From an uncultured Lachnospiraceae bacterium (GTDB lineage Bacteria > Bacillota > Clostridia > Lachnospirales > Lachnospiraceae): 8,663 bases of DNA. Below, piece by piece: positions 1 to 6,751 of the stretch (within the stretch, counting starts at the first letter, position 1; each line of letters starts with the position of its first letter). Under the pieces are notes generated by a model. The model was not told where the DNA came from. It saw nothing but the letters and a program-made list of their open reading frames with translations, and did not search any database. Both the position numbers and the translations under genes were made by a program. The DNA is taken from contig CADBNQ010000029.1 of assembly GCA_902796045.1 (NCBI GenBank), forward strand, positions 1 through 8,663. The letters are read 5' to 3'.

Positions 1-5
1 ACACT

Positions 6-42
6 AAAAGCCGTTCTTCCGTTAGGAATTACGGCTTTTTTT
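6..42 (+). terminator. Rho-independent terminator of a gene left of the window
   Basis: AAAAGCCGT (6-14) pairs with ACGGCTTTT (31-39). Inside it, TTCC (17-20) pairs with GGAA (25-28) around a GTTA loop, separated from the outer stem by two mismatches on each side. A run of seven T (36-42) begins within the 3' arm. The T-run lies on the plus strand, so it most likely ends a rightward gene outside the window that converges on the aminopeptidase gene. It may work weakly in the other direction too, since the 5' arm begins with four A. Confidence 0.85.
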
Positions 43-52
43 CGCTAAAACA

Positions 53-120
53 GGGCTGTCGGATTGAGTTTGATGAGGAACTGCAGTGGCAGTTCCCATC
101 ATGACTTAATGCGACAGCCC
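53..120. repeat. 68-bp near-palindromic element (MITE-like or IS-end remnant)
   Basis: Outer arms GGGCTGTCG (53-61) and CGACAGCCC (112-120) are perfect inverted repeats. The pairing continues almost to the centre: 63-70 with 103-110, 71-75 with 97-101, 77-84 with 89-96, loop 85-88. That gives about 30 pairs, one G-G mismatch (62/111) and single-base bulges at 76 and 102. It lies between two convergent genes. The termini resemble the GGGCTGTCGCA-type ends of some transposable elements, which is recollection rather than a database match. No clear target-site duplication flanks it. On the minus strand it is followed by TGTTTT, so it might also end the aminopeptidase transcript. Confidence 0.6.
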
Positions 121-152
121 CTTATTTATAATATAGATATTTACTTTAGTGA

Positions 153-1628
153 TTAGTAGCTCTTATAGGGCTTCTCCATGATCTTGACCAGCTCGTAGAG
201 GGTCATGGCTGCGACGCCAGTGGCACCTTCGGTGTAAATCTGTGTGTCGGCGTCGGACTCGGCTGTCCCTGCGATATCCATGTGGATCCATGGTTTCTGC
301 TCAACGAACTCGTTGAGGAATCTGGCAGCGGAGATAGCGCCGCACTTCCTGCTGGCGTTGAAGAGGTCTGCGGCTGTGGACTTGTTCAGGTCTGCGTACT
401 CGTCGCCGCCGAGAGGAAGTCTCCAGATGTTCTCTCCTGCGAGGATGGATGCCTGAACGAGCTTGCCTGTGAGGTCATCACTGTTGCTGAATACGCCGGT
501 GTAGCGGTCGCCGAGTGCTACGTGGCAGGCACCGGTGAGGGTGGCTACGTCGATGACTGTGCTTGCGCCGCACTCACGGATCGCGTATGTAATGCCGTCG
601 GCCAGAGTCAGGCGGCCTTCTGCGTCAGTGTTGCCGATCTCGATATATTTGCCGTTCATGGACTGAACGATATCACCAAGCTTCATGGCCTTGCCGGAGA
701 TCAGGTTCTCGCAGGCCGGGATGATGGCGGTGACATTGATGCCGAGCTTTGCTTCTGCGATGGCGCCCATGGCAGCGATGACTGCAGCTGCGCCGGCCAT
801 GTCAGTGTGCATACCTTTCATGGCCTGAGGGGATTTCAGGTTGTATCCGCCGGAATCGTAGCAGAGGCCTTTGCCGACCAGAGCGATCTTCTCGTCGTCT
901 GTTGCGCGTCCGTTGTACTCCATGACGATCAGCTTCGGGGACTGCTTGGATCCCCTGGCTACGGAGAGGAATGCGTTCATGCCCAGAGCCTGGCAATCGT
1001 CCTTGCCCAGTGCGGTGAACTTGATATTGTACTTGTCACAGATGCCCTTGGCAGCGTCTGCCAGAGCAGAAGGTGTCATGACGTTGGCCGGTTCATTGGT
1101 CAGGTCACGGGCACAGATGACTGCCTTGGCCATCATGCGGGAGTACTGCTCTTCCTTCTTGAAGGAAGCCTGGTCAATCCCTGTCAGGATGCCCAGTGTG
1201 ATCTCAGGTTTGTCCTGTTTATCGAAATGATACTTATCGAAGCTGTAATCTCCAAGAAGGATGCCCTTCATGGCGGAACTCAGCCAGAAGGAGATATCCT
1301 CGCCGATCGCTGTCATCAGAAGATGGCGCCCTTTGAGCTTCCTTGCTTCCTTGATGGCGGCACCAAACTGAAGCTGGTACTTCCTGGGTGAAGCGTTCTC
1401 CGGGATGCCGATGAAGATCAGGTTGTAATAGGGCTGACCCTGATAGGAGAAATCCTTGCCGCGCAGGCCGTATACCTTGCTGCCGCCTACCAGACCATCG
1501 TCCTTCAATATGCCGAAAATCTCGCTGACCTTCCCAAGCTCGATGCTGAGACGGTCTTTGTGGTTATATGTGACGAGCAATGTATCAAATTCGTAATCCT
1601 CCAGATCAACGAGTCTTTGTATTTGCAT
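153..1628 (-). CDS. pepA: Leucyl aminopeptidase, peptidase family M17
   Basis: A cytosolic two-metal aminopeptidase that removes N-terminal residues from peptides, presumably for peptide recycling. The 491-residue length is normal for the family. Residues 1-160 form the variable N-terminal domain and about 165-491 the catalytic domain. The M17 signature NTDAEGRL is at 333-340. Metal and catalytic residues align with E. coli PepA at a constant offset of 17: K253, D258, K265, D276, D335, E337 and R339. The usual FDSGG reads YDSGG, and the metal motif reads HTDMAGAA. The ending EGATGVAAMTLYELV is typical of the family C-terminus. The start ATG (1626-1628) is preceded on the minus strand by AGAAAGGAG at good spacing. 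It is transcribed alone, divergent from citrate synthase. There is no signal peptide. Annotation as M17 is secure; exact substrate preference is not. Confidence 0.96.
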   Translation of the reverse strand: MQIQRLVDLEDYEFDTLLVTYNHKDRLSIELGKVSEIFGILKDDGLVGGSKVYGLRGKDFSYQGQPYYNLIFIGIPENASPRKYQLQFGAAIKEARKLKGRHLLMTAIGEDISFWLSSAMKGILLGDYSFDKYHFDKQDKPEITLGILTGIDQASFKKEEQYSRMMAKAVICARDLTNEPANVMTPSALADAAKGICDKYNIKFTALGKDDCQALGMNAFLSVARGSKQSPKLIVMEYNGRATDDEKIALVGKGLCYDSGGYNLKSPQAMKGMHTDMAGAAAVIAAMGAIAEAKLGINVTAIIPACENLISGKAMKLGDIVQSMNGKYIEIGNTDAEGRLTLADGITYAIRECGASTVIDVATLTGACHVALGDRYTGVFSNSDDLTGKLVQASILAGENIWRLPLGGDEYADLNKSTAADLFNASRKCGAISAARFLNEFVEQKPWIHMDIAGTAESDADTQIYTEGATGVAAMTLYELVKIMEKPYKSY

Positions 1629-1680
1629 TTTGATACACTCCTTTCTGTAAAAATTATTAATATATCGTCATGGTCCGCCT

Positions 1681-1700
1681 GGAATCACCACGGCGATTCC
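1681..1700. promoter_or_regulatory. Inverted repeat in the aminopeptidase leader
   Basis: GGAATC (1681-1686) and GATTCC (1695-1700) are perfect inverted repeats around an 8-nt centre. On the minus strand the repeat falls just downstream of the predicted start of transcription, about 50 nt before the pepA start codon. It could be an operator or a short RNA hairpin. With six-base arms, chance is not excluded. Confidence 0.35.
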
Positions 1701-1718
1701 GATGAGAATTCTGCTACT

Positions 1719-1727
1719 AGTATATCA
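1719..1727 (-). promoter_or_regulatory. Extended -10 promoter for the aminopeptidase gene
   Basis: Read on the minus strand this is TGATATACT, an extended -10 (TG-n-TATACT) about 90 nt before the start codon. No good -35 hexamer is seen 16-18 nt upstream. That region is instead T-rich on the minus strand (A-tracts 1733-1737, 1741-1745 and 1749-1754 on the plus strand), which is compatible with an extended -10 promoter that needs no -35. Confidence 0.5.
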
Positions 1728-1785
1728 TAATTAAAAATCGAAAAACAGAAAAAAGTTGTACAGATTACATAAAATTTTAGCAGTG

Positions 1786-1842
1786 CAGGCCCTGAGAGGA
1801 GAAGTAGTTTACGGGTTCAGGGTAATGTTTTGTTCTGGCCTG
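1786..1842. repeat. Nested short inverted repeats upstream of the citrate synthase promoter
   Basis: CAGGCC (1786-1791) is mirrored by GGCCTG (1837-1842), and CCCTGA (1790-1795) by TCAGGG (1817-1822). The two pairs are nested, and the outer right arm ends five bases before the -35 box at 1847. They could be binding sites for an upstream regulator or a weak cruciform. Six-base arms at this spacing may be chance. Confidence 0.25.
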
Positions 1843-1844
1843 TG

Positions 1845-1858
1845 AATTGACATCAATT
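1845..1858. promoter_or_regulatory. Palindrome over the -35 box, candidate operator
   Basis: AATTGA (1845-1850) and TCAATT (1853-1858) are inverted around CA, so the sequence AATTGACATCAATT covers the whole -35 hexamer. A dimeric repressor bound here would block RNA polymerase. The MarR-family protein encoded two genes into this transcript is the obvious candidate by position, but this is inference. Confidence 0.45.
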
Positions 1859-1875
1859 AAATGATGGAGTATAAT
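1847..1875 (+). promoter_or_regulatory. Consensus sigma-A promoter for citrate synthase
   Basis: TTGACA (1847-1852) and TATAAT (1870-1875) are separated by exactly 17 bp, a perfect match to the housekeeping consensus. The expected start is near 1882, giving a leader of about 40 nt before the ATG at 1922. A promoter this strong usually needs a repressor or other control, which fits the overlapping palindrome and the regulator gene downstream. Confidence 0.9.
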
Positions 1876-1921
1876 AATTAACAAAGTTAAGTATTATTAT
1901 TTGAGAAAGGAGTGGTCATTG

Positions 1922-3292
1922 ATGAATGAGTATTCTATGATTACCCCGGATATCAAGCGGATGGCGGCCCTGTGTATGGAACGGGGCCATATTCCTGCTG
2001 GTTTGTATGAACAGTATCATGTACTCCGGGGTCTTCGTGATATCAATGGTAAGGGGGTATTAGCCGGTCTTACCGATATATCGACCATTTTATCATCCAA
2101 GATCGTTGACGGCAAGTCTGTGCCCTGTGACGGGGAGCTCTATTACAGGGGATTTGATATCCACGACCTGGTAAAGGGCTTTACTTCGGAAGGAAGGATG
2201 GGTTTTGAGGAAATCGCATTTCTGCTGATCTTTGGTGTGCTGCCGGACCAGGATCTGCTGGTCAGGTTCAGAAACCTTCTGGGCAAATACCGGACTCTGC
2301 CGACGAATTTTGTGCGGGATGTTATCATGAAAGCGCCCGGCAAGGACATGATGAATACCCTGCAGCGGGGGATCCTGACCCTTTACGGATATGATGATAT
2401 GGCGGATGATACCCATATTGACAATGTTCTGCGCCAGTGCCTGCAGCTTATCAGCACCATCCCCATGCTTTCTGTCTACAGCTACCAGGCCTACAACCAT
2501 TATATCATGGGGAAGAGCTTTTTTATACATGCTCCTGACCCGACGATATCCACAGCGGAGAATATCCTCCGCCTGCTCCGGCCTGATAAGTCTTATACAG
2601 AGCTTGAGGCCCGGATCCTGGATATTGCCCTTGTCCTCCATATGGAGCACGGCGGCGGCAATAATTCCACATTTACCAACCATGTGGTCACTTCTTCGGG
2701 CACCGATACTTACTCGGCCATGGCTGCTTCTCTGGGCTCTCTGAAGGGGCCAAAGCACGGCGGGGCAAATGTCAAGGTAGTCCGGATGTTTGATGAGATG
2801 AAAGCTTTGATCAGCGACTGGGAGGATGAGGAGGAGATCACTCTCTATCTGAACAGGCTCCTCAACAAGGATGCCTTTGACCGCAGCGGCCTGATCTACG
2901 GCATGGGACATGCCGTCTACTCCATCTCTGACCCCAGGGCGCAGATATTTAAAGGGTATGTGGGGAGGCTGGCCCGTGCAAAGGGTCATGATAAGGAGTA
3001 TGATTTCTACTGTCTGGTGGAGCGGCTGGCCACGGAGCTGATCCAGAAGAAGAGGAAGATTTACAAAGGCGTCAGCGCCAATATTGATTTCTACAGCGGA
3101 TTTATGTACCGGATGCTTGGTCTTCCGGACCAGCTCTTTACGCCCATGTTTGCCACAGCACGGATGGTCGGATGGAGCGCTCACCGTCTGGAGGAGCTGA
3201 TGAACTGTGACAAGATCATCAGGCCTGCCTACCAGAGCATCGCCTCTGCAAAGAAGTATATTCCTCTGGATGGAAGAAAGGACTTAAAATAG
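1922..3292 (+). CDS. gltA: Citrate synthase
   Basis: Condenses acetyl-CoA with oxaloacetate to citrate in the cytosol. In an anaerobe of this type it probably feeds 2-oxoglutarate and glutamate synthesis rather than a full cycle (inference). I take the ATG at 1922 (456 residues), because AAAGGAG (1906-1912) lies 9 nt upstream. The in-frame TTG at 1901 lies before that site and cannot use it. From this start, catalytic residues are H279 (in GPKHGGAN), H330 (in GMGHAVY) and D389 (in NIDFYSG). H243 lies in LHMEHGGG. An Arg in ATARMVGW (R414) and H421 match the C-terminal active-site region. About 70 residues before the core, including YYRGFDI, are typical of citrate synthases. A 2-methylcitrate synthase is possible but no prp genes are nearby. 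No aconitase or isocitrate dehydrogenase gene is adjacent. Confidence 0.93.
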   Translation: MNEYSMITPDIKRMAALCMERGHIPAGLYEQYHVLRGLRDINGKGVLAGLTDISTILSSKIVDGKSVPCDGELYYRGFDIHDLVKGFTSEGRMGFEEIAFLLIFGVLPDQDLLVRFRNLLGKYRTLPTNFVRDVIMKAPGKDMMNTLQRGILTLYGYDDMADDTHIDNVLRQCLQLISTIPMLSVYSYQAYNHYIMGKSFFIHAPDPTISTAENILRLLRPDKSYTELEARILDIALVLHMEHGGGNNSTFTNHVVTSSGTDTYSAMAASLGSLKGPKHGGANVKVVRMFDEMKALISDWEDEEEITLYLNRLLNKDAFDRSGLIYGMGHAVYSISDPRAQIFKGYVGRLARAKGHDKEYDFYCLVERLATELIQKKRKIYKGVSANIDFYSGFMYRMLGLPDQLFTPMFATARMVGWSAHRLEELMNCDKIIRPAYQSIASAKKYIPLDGRKDLK

Positions 3293-3769
3293 ATGGATAC
3301 AGAATGGACGAATGATGGGCAGCGTGGTATGGACCGCTATAAAGACCTGATCATTCAGCTTCGCCGGGCCTGCCTCTGTTTTCAGAAGCAGTGCGTATCT
3401 CCTATAGGCGAGGTCACATCTTTGCTGATGATCCAGCAGATGAGTGGAGGAGGAGGGCAGGTCACTGTGTCAGACCTTGGAGATCAGCTTCAGCTTTCCC
3501 GGCCTGCGGCCTCCAGGATGATCCACAACCTGGAAAAGAAAGGTCTGGTAGCCTTCTGCCCGGGAGGAAAGGACCACCGCTACCATTACCTGGTCCTGAC
3601 CGAGGCGGGGACTGAGAGGATCCGGCAGGATATGGACAGGTACATGGACCTGATCAGGGCGATCAGGGAGAAGATGGGAGAGGAAGACATGGACCGTTTT
3701 ATCCATTACAGCACCAGGTTTTTCTCCCTCCTTGCCCAGGAGAAGGAAAGCGTAAAAAAGATGACTTGA
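3293..3769 (+). CDS. MarR-family winged-helix transcriptional regulator
   Basis: A 158-residue DNA-binding protein of MarR type, likely dimeric and ligand-responsive. The winged helix spans about 41-105: the helix-turn-helix is at 57-83, with recognition helix SRPAASRMIHNLEKKGLV, and the wing carries GGKDHRYHYLVLTEAG (91-106), close to the family pattern. Terminal helices (1-35, 110-155) would form the dimer interface. The ATG follows the citrate synthase stop codon with no gap, so the two are almost certainly co-transcribed. AAAGG at 3277-3281 lies about 11 nt upstream, inside the citrate synthase gene. A second in-frame ATG at 3329 (residue 13) has no better ribosome site. Likely target: its own operon promoter. 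The ligand is unknown. Confidence 0.88.
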   Translation: MDTEWTNDGQRGMDRYKDLIIQLRRACLCFQKQCVSPIGEVTSLLMIQQMSGGGGQVTVSDLGDQLQLSRPAASRMIHNLEKKGLVAFCPGGKDHRYHYLVLTEAGTERIRQDMDRYMDLIRAIREKMGEEDMDRFIHYSTRFFSLLAQEKESVKKMT

Positions 3770-3793
3770 GTTTTACTGTAAATGATTTATAAT
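3766..3793 (+). promoter_or_regulatory. Promoter for the cell-wall gene pair
   Basis: TTGAGT (3766-3771) and a perfect TATAAT (3788-3793) are 16 bp apart. The -35 overlaps the TGA stop of the marR-like gene. Transcription would start near 3800, only about 17 nt before the next ATG, so the leader is very short but still holds the ribosome site AAAGGAAGG (3803-3811). No terminator separates the upstream gene, so read-through is also possible. Confidence 0.65.
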
Positions 3794-3816
3794 AGTAGCT
3801 GGAAAGGAAGGTCAGG

Positions 3817-5580
3817 ATGACCATGTACAAAATCAATTACAGGACAACAGTGAATATTAACAATCAGGTGCTGAAGCTGGGTTTCAGAGGCCAGCTGCCT
3901 GATGACATGCACAACCATAAGATCCGCGTCCAGGCTGTATTTTCCCAGAGGCAGGTGGACCGGCGGTTCCCGATGGAGACCAGTATCGAGGAGTCGGACA
4001 TCGGCACCCGGATCCATGCGGATGCTTTGATCGAGCTGCCCTATGTCTTTATGACGCCTCCCCGGGGAAAGGTTAATGTGACCTTTTGTGTCTGGTACGG
4101 GATGGAGGAGATCATCCTGGATGATCAGCCATTTCCCATCCGGAAAGAGCTGTTCGCCAGAAAAGAAGTGAGCCGCAGAAAGAACTTTCCGGCCTTTGCC
4201 GGAATGACAGTCCTGCTGCCTGCCCTCCTCTTAAAGAATTATGTAAGCAGCGGCAGGGATATGGGGCGGGCCAAAAAGAAGACCAACAACCTGATCTACC
4301 GGAAGACCGGTGTCAGTTTCAGTCCCCGGCAGAGAAACACCGATTATTTTGCCGAAAAGTATGAAAAAGAGGTCAGGAAAACGCCGAACCTGTCCGGGAA
4401 CACAGTCCTCTTTCTCTCTGAGCGGGACCCGGAACCGGGTGATAACCTGCAGCGTATCAGGAGACTTTTTGAGGCAGATCCTGATGTGGTGACGGAAGAG
4501 TTCATCCGTACAGAGACGGTTGACCGTCTGTCCAGGGCTGAGCTGAGGGAGTGCGCTGAGAAATGTGCCCGTGCCAGGGTCATCATCCTGGAGGATTTCT
4601 ATCCCCAGCTTCACAGCCTTTCTATAAGGCCTGAGACCACGGTGGTCCAGCTCTGGCATGCCTGCGGTGCTTTTAAGACCTTTGGCTACAGCCACATGGG
4701 CAAGCCGGGTGGCGCCCCCCAGAGCTCCATGAATCACCGCTGCTATGACTTCGTCAGTGTCAGCAGCGAGCAGATCAGAGGTCTGTGGGCAGAGGCTTTT
4801 GCCATCCCCTATAAGAAGGTGCAGGCCCTGGGCGTGCCCCGCACAGACGACCTCTTCGACTGGCAGTACAAGCGGAAGAAGAGAGAGGAGCTTTACCGCA
4901 GATATCCCGTATTGCGGGACAACAAGGTGGTCCTCTTTGCCCCCACTTTCCGGGGAGACGGCAACAAGGACGCCTGGTATCCGGCGGACAGGTTTGATGT
5001 CAACCGCTTCATGGAAGGCATGCCGGAGAACACGGTTCTTATCGTCAAGAACCATCCCTTCGTGTCAGCTTTCTTCCCGGCGTCAGACGAGTATGGAGAC
5101 CGGGTTCTGGACCTTTCCGGCATAGAGCCGATCAATGATCTGATGCTGGTCAGCGACCTGCTGATCACTGACTACAGTTCCTGCATCTTTGAGGCAACAC
5201 TTCTGGAGCTGCCCATGCTTTTCTATGCCTTTGACCTTGCAGACTACAGCCGGCGCAGAGATTTCTATTTTGACTTCATGGACATGGTCCCCGGACCTGT
5301 CGAGAGGAGATTTGACGGTCTGGTCCGCAGAGCGGGAAAGATGCTCGGGGATAGTGATGCAGGGGACAGAGATGCGCAGGAACAGATGACGGAGGACAAA
5401 GATATACAGGGTCAGGTGACTGAGGACAGAGACTTGCCGGATCAGACACCGGAAGAAGCGGCTGACCGGGAGATCGCAGAGAGAATGGAACGGTTCAGAG
5501 AAACATTTCTTTCAGCCCTGGACGGACACAGCACCGAGAGGGTATATCAGGCCATCAAGAATATGATAAAAAGGAGTTAA
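3817..5580 (+). CDS. CDP-glycerol:glycerophosphotransferase family protein (teichoic-acid-type)
   Basis: Predicted to transfer glycerol-phosphate (or a related polyol phosphate) from a CDP-linked donor to a growing wall or surface polymer at the inner membrane face. The 587 residues show an unassigned N-terminal domain (1-120), a hydrophobic patch at about 129-143 (GMTVLLPALLLKNYV) that may anchor it to the membrane, and a TagB/TagF-like catalytic domain (about 190-505). Key motifs are QLWHACGAFKTFGYS (H281), LFAPTFRGDG (373-382), VKNHPF (H413), and the donor-site stretch VSDLLITDYSS (445-455). The two histidines match the positions expected to be catalytic. Start ATG 3817 has AAAGGAAGG upstream; ATG 3823 is a close alternative. 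An acidic repeated linker (511-546) precedes a final helix. Its end encodes the ribosome site of the next gene. The exact polymer is unknown. Confidence 0.88.
   Translation: MTMYKINYRTTVNINNQVLKLGFRGQLPDDMHNHKIRVQAVFSQRQVDRRFPMETSIEESDIGTRIHADALIELPYVFMTPPRGKVNVTFCVWYGMEEIILDDQPFPIRKELFARKEVSRRKNFPAFAGMTVLLPALLLKNYVSSGRDMGRAKKKTNNLIYRKTGVSFSPRQRNTDYFAEKYEKEVRKTPNLSGNTVLFLSERDPEPGDNLQRIRRLFEADPDVVTEEFIRTETVDRLSRAELRECAEKCARARVIILEDFYPQLHSLSIRPETTVVQLWHACGAFKTFGYSHMGKPGGAPQSSMNHRCYDFVSVSSEQIRGLWAEAFAIPYKKVQALGVPRTDDLFDWQYKRKKREELYRRYPVLRDNKVVLFAPTFRGDGNKDAWYPADRFDVNRFMEGMPENTVLIVKNHPFVSAFFPASDEYGDRVLDLSGIEPINDLMLVSDLLITDYSSCIFEATLLELPMLFYAFDLADYSRRRDFYFDFMDMVPGPVERRFDGLVRRAGKMLGDSDAGDRDAQEQMTEDKDIQGQVTEDRDLPDQTPEEAADREIAERMERFRETFLSALDGHSTERVYQAIKNMIKRS
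5347..5454 (+). repeat. Tandem repeats coding for an acidic linker
   Basis: Within the glycerophosphotransferase gene, two 15-bp units (5347-5361 and 5362-5376) encode GDSDA and GDRDA. They overlap three 30-bp units (5365-5394, 5395-5424, 5425-5454) encoding DRDAQEQMTE, DKDIQGQVTE and DRDLPDQTPE. All units are in frame, so gain or loss would only change linker length. Confidence 0.75.
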
Positions 5581-5585
5581 AGAAG

Positions 5586-6617
5586 ATGACAATCATTGTA
5601 ACCGGCGGAGCCGGATTTATCGGAGCCAACTTTGTATATCTGGAGCTTAAGGAGCATCCGGAAGACCGCATCGTATGTATAGATAAGCTGACCTATGCCG
5701 GCAATCTTGAGACCTTAAAGGAGGCCATGGATCATCCCAATTTCCGTTTTGTGAAGATGGATATCTGTGACCGGGAAGCAGTTTTTGCTCTCTTTGAGGA
5801 GGAGAAGCCGGACATCGTTGTCAACTTTGCGGCTGAGAGTCATGTGGACAGATCCATAGAAGACCCCGGCATCTTCCTTCAGACCAACATCCTGGGCACC
5901 CAGGTCCTGATGGATGCCAGCAGGGCAGTGGGAGTGAAGAGATATCACCAGGTTTCCACAGATGAAGTATACGGGGACCTGCCCCTTGACCGGCCTGACC
6001 TCTTCTTTACAGAGGAGACCCCGTTAAAGACCAGCAGCCCCTACAGTTCCTCCAAGGCAGGCGCAGACCTCCTGGTCAATGCCTACCACAGGACGTTCGG
6101 GCTTCCTGTGACCATCTCGCGCTGCTCGAATAATTACGGTCCCTACCAGTTCCCGGAGAAGCTGATCCCCCTCATGATCGCCAATGCTCTGGAGGACAAG
6201 CCCCTTCCTGTTTATGGTGAGGGCCTCAATGTCCGCGACTGGCTTTATGTGGAGGACCACTGCAAGGCCATCGATCTGATCATCCGCAAGGGAAAGGTCG
6301 GGGAGGTCTACAATATCGGCGGCCATAACGAGATGAAGAATATCGACATCGTCAAGATCATCTGCGCCGCCCTCGATAAGCCTGAGTCCCTGATCACTCA
6401 CGTGACGGACCGGAAGGGCCACGATATGCGCTATGCCATTGATCCTGCCAAGATCCATGCAGAGCTCGGCTGGCTGCCGGAGACCATGTTCAAGGACGGC
6501 ATCCAGAAGACCATCCAGTGGTACCTTGACAACAAGGACTGGTGGGAGAGGATCGTATCCGGCGAATACCAGAATTATTACGAGGCCATGTACGGCGAAC
6601 GGCTTAAAGAACAGTAA
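5586..6617 (+). CDS. rmlB: dTDP-glucose 4,6-dehydratase
   Basis: Converts dTDP-glucose to dTDP-4-keto-6-deoxyglucose using bound NAD+, the second step towards dTDP-L-rhamnose and other deoxysugars. The 343 residues are full length for this SDR-family enzyme. The Rossmann motif GGAGFIG is at 7-13 and DKLTYAGN at 33-40. Catalytic T125-D126-E127 lie in STDEVYG, with Y153 and K157 in YSSSK. Further family motifs are SNNYGPYQFPEKLIP and VRDWLYVEDHC. The ribosome site AAAAAGGAG (5568-5576) is inside the last codons of the preceding gene, and the gap between genes is 5 nt, so translation is likely coupled. The other dTDP-rhamnose genes (rmlA, rmlC, rmlD) are not in the window. No convincing terminator follows; only an AT-rich imperfect hairpin (6618-6663) is seen. 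Confidence 0.95.
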   Translation: MTIIVTGGAGFIGANFVYLELKEHPEDRIVCIDKLTYAGNLETLKEAMDHPNFRFVKMDICDREAVFALFEEEKPDIVVNFAAESHVDRSIEDPGIFLQTNILGTQVLMDASRAVGVKRYHQVSTDEVYGDLPLDRPDLFFTEETPLKTSSPYSSSKAGADLLVNAYHRTFGLPVTISRCSNNYGPYQFPEKLIPLMIANALEDKPLPVYGEGLNVRDWLYVEDHCKAIDLIIRKGKVGEVYNIGGHNEMKNIDIVKIICAALDKPESLITHVTDRKGHDMRYAIDPAKIHAELGWLPETMFKDGIQKTIQWYLDNKDWWERIVSGEYQNYYEAMYGERLKEQ

Positions 6618-6673
6618 GAAACAACTATTTTTTTGGTGTATTACCATTTTGAAAAAAAGTTTCCATTATTTAG

Positions 6674-6687
6674 TTGACAATTGTCAA
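6674..6687. promoter_or_regulatory. Perfect 14-bp palindrome over the -35 box
   Basis: TTGACAATTGTCAA is its own reverse complement and contains the whole -35 hexamer. It is a strong candidate operator. AbrB-type regulators often repress themselves, so autoregulation is the simplest reading. The similar palindrome before citrate synthase makes the MarR-like protein another candidate. Confidence 0.6.
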
Positions 6688-6701
6688 AATTATGCTATAC
6701 T
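6674..6701 (+). promoter_or_regulatory. Promoter of the AbrB-family gene
   Basis: A perfect -35 TTGACA (6674-6679) is 16 bp from TATACT (6696-6701), which is preceded by TG at 6693-6694 to give an extended -10. A/T-tracts upstream, including seven A at 6652-6658, sit where an UP element would act. Transcription would start near 6708, with a leader of about 44 nt ending in GAGAGGAG (6735-6742). Confidence 0.85.
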
Positions 6702-6751
6702 TTTTTCATCAGCATTTTATACTGTCACTTACGAGAGAGGAGAGTTGAGAT

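Noticed and set aside
125..132. TATAAT (127-132) on the plus strand as a promoter
   Set aside because: There is no -35 partner inside the hairpin element upstream, and no rightward gene follows; the stretch is simply AT-rich.
282..1391. Long open frame (369 codons) on the plus strand opposite pepA, and similar long antisense frames opposite citrate synthase (2093-3184), the glycerophosphotransferase (4231-5055), rmlB (6024-6647) and the Lon-like gene (7297-8190)
   Set aside because: All are in codon-for-codon register with the real gene on the other strand. They stay open because the real genes rarely use TTA, CTA and TCA codons. None has a convincing ribosome site or recognisable protein.
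1901..1921. Upstream TTG start for citrate synthase, seven codons before the ATG
   Set aside because: The only good ribosome site (AAAGGAG, 1906-1912) lies after this TTG and is well spaced for the ATG at 1922.
2903..2923. Missing arginine after the catalytic histidine of citrate synthase (GHAVY instead of GHRVY)
   Set aside because: Eukaryotic-type citrate synthases also read GHAV here, so this is a normal family variant and not a sign of lost activity.
6618..6663. Intrinsic terminator after rmlB
   Set aside because: The possible hairpin pairs seven T with seven A and has almost no G-C, and no T-run follows it on the plus strand. An UP-element role for the next promoter is more likely.
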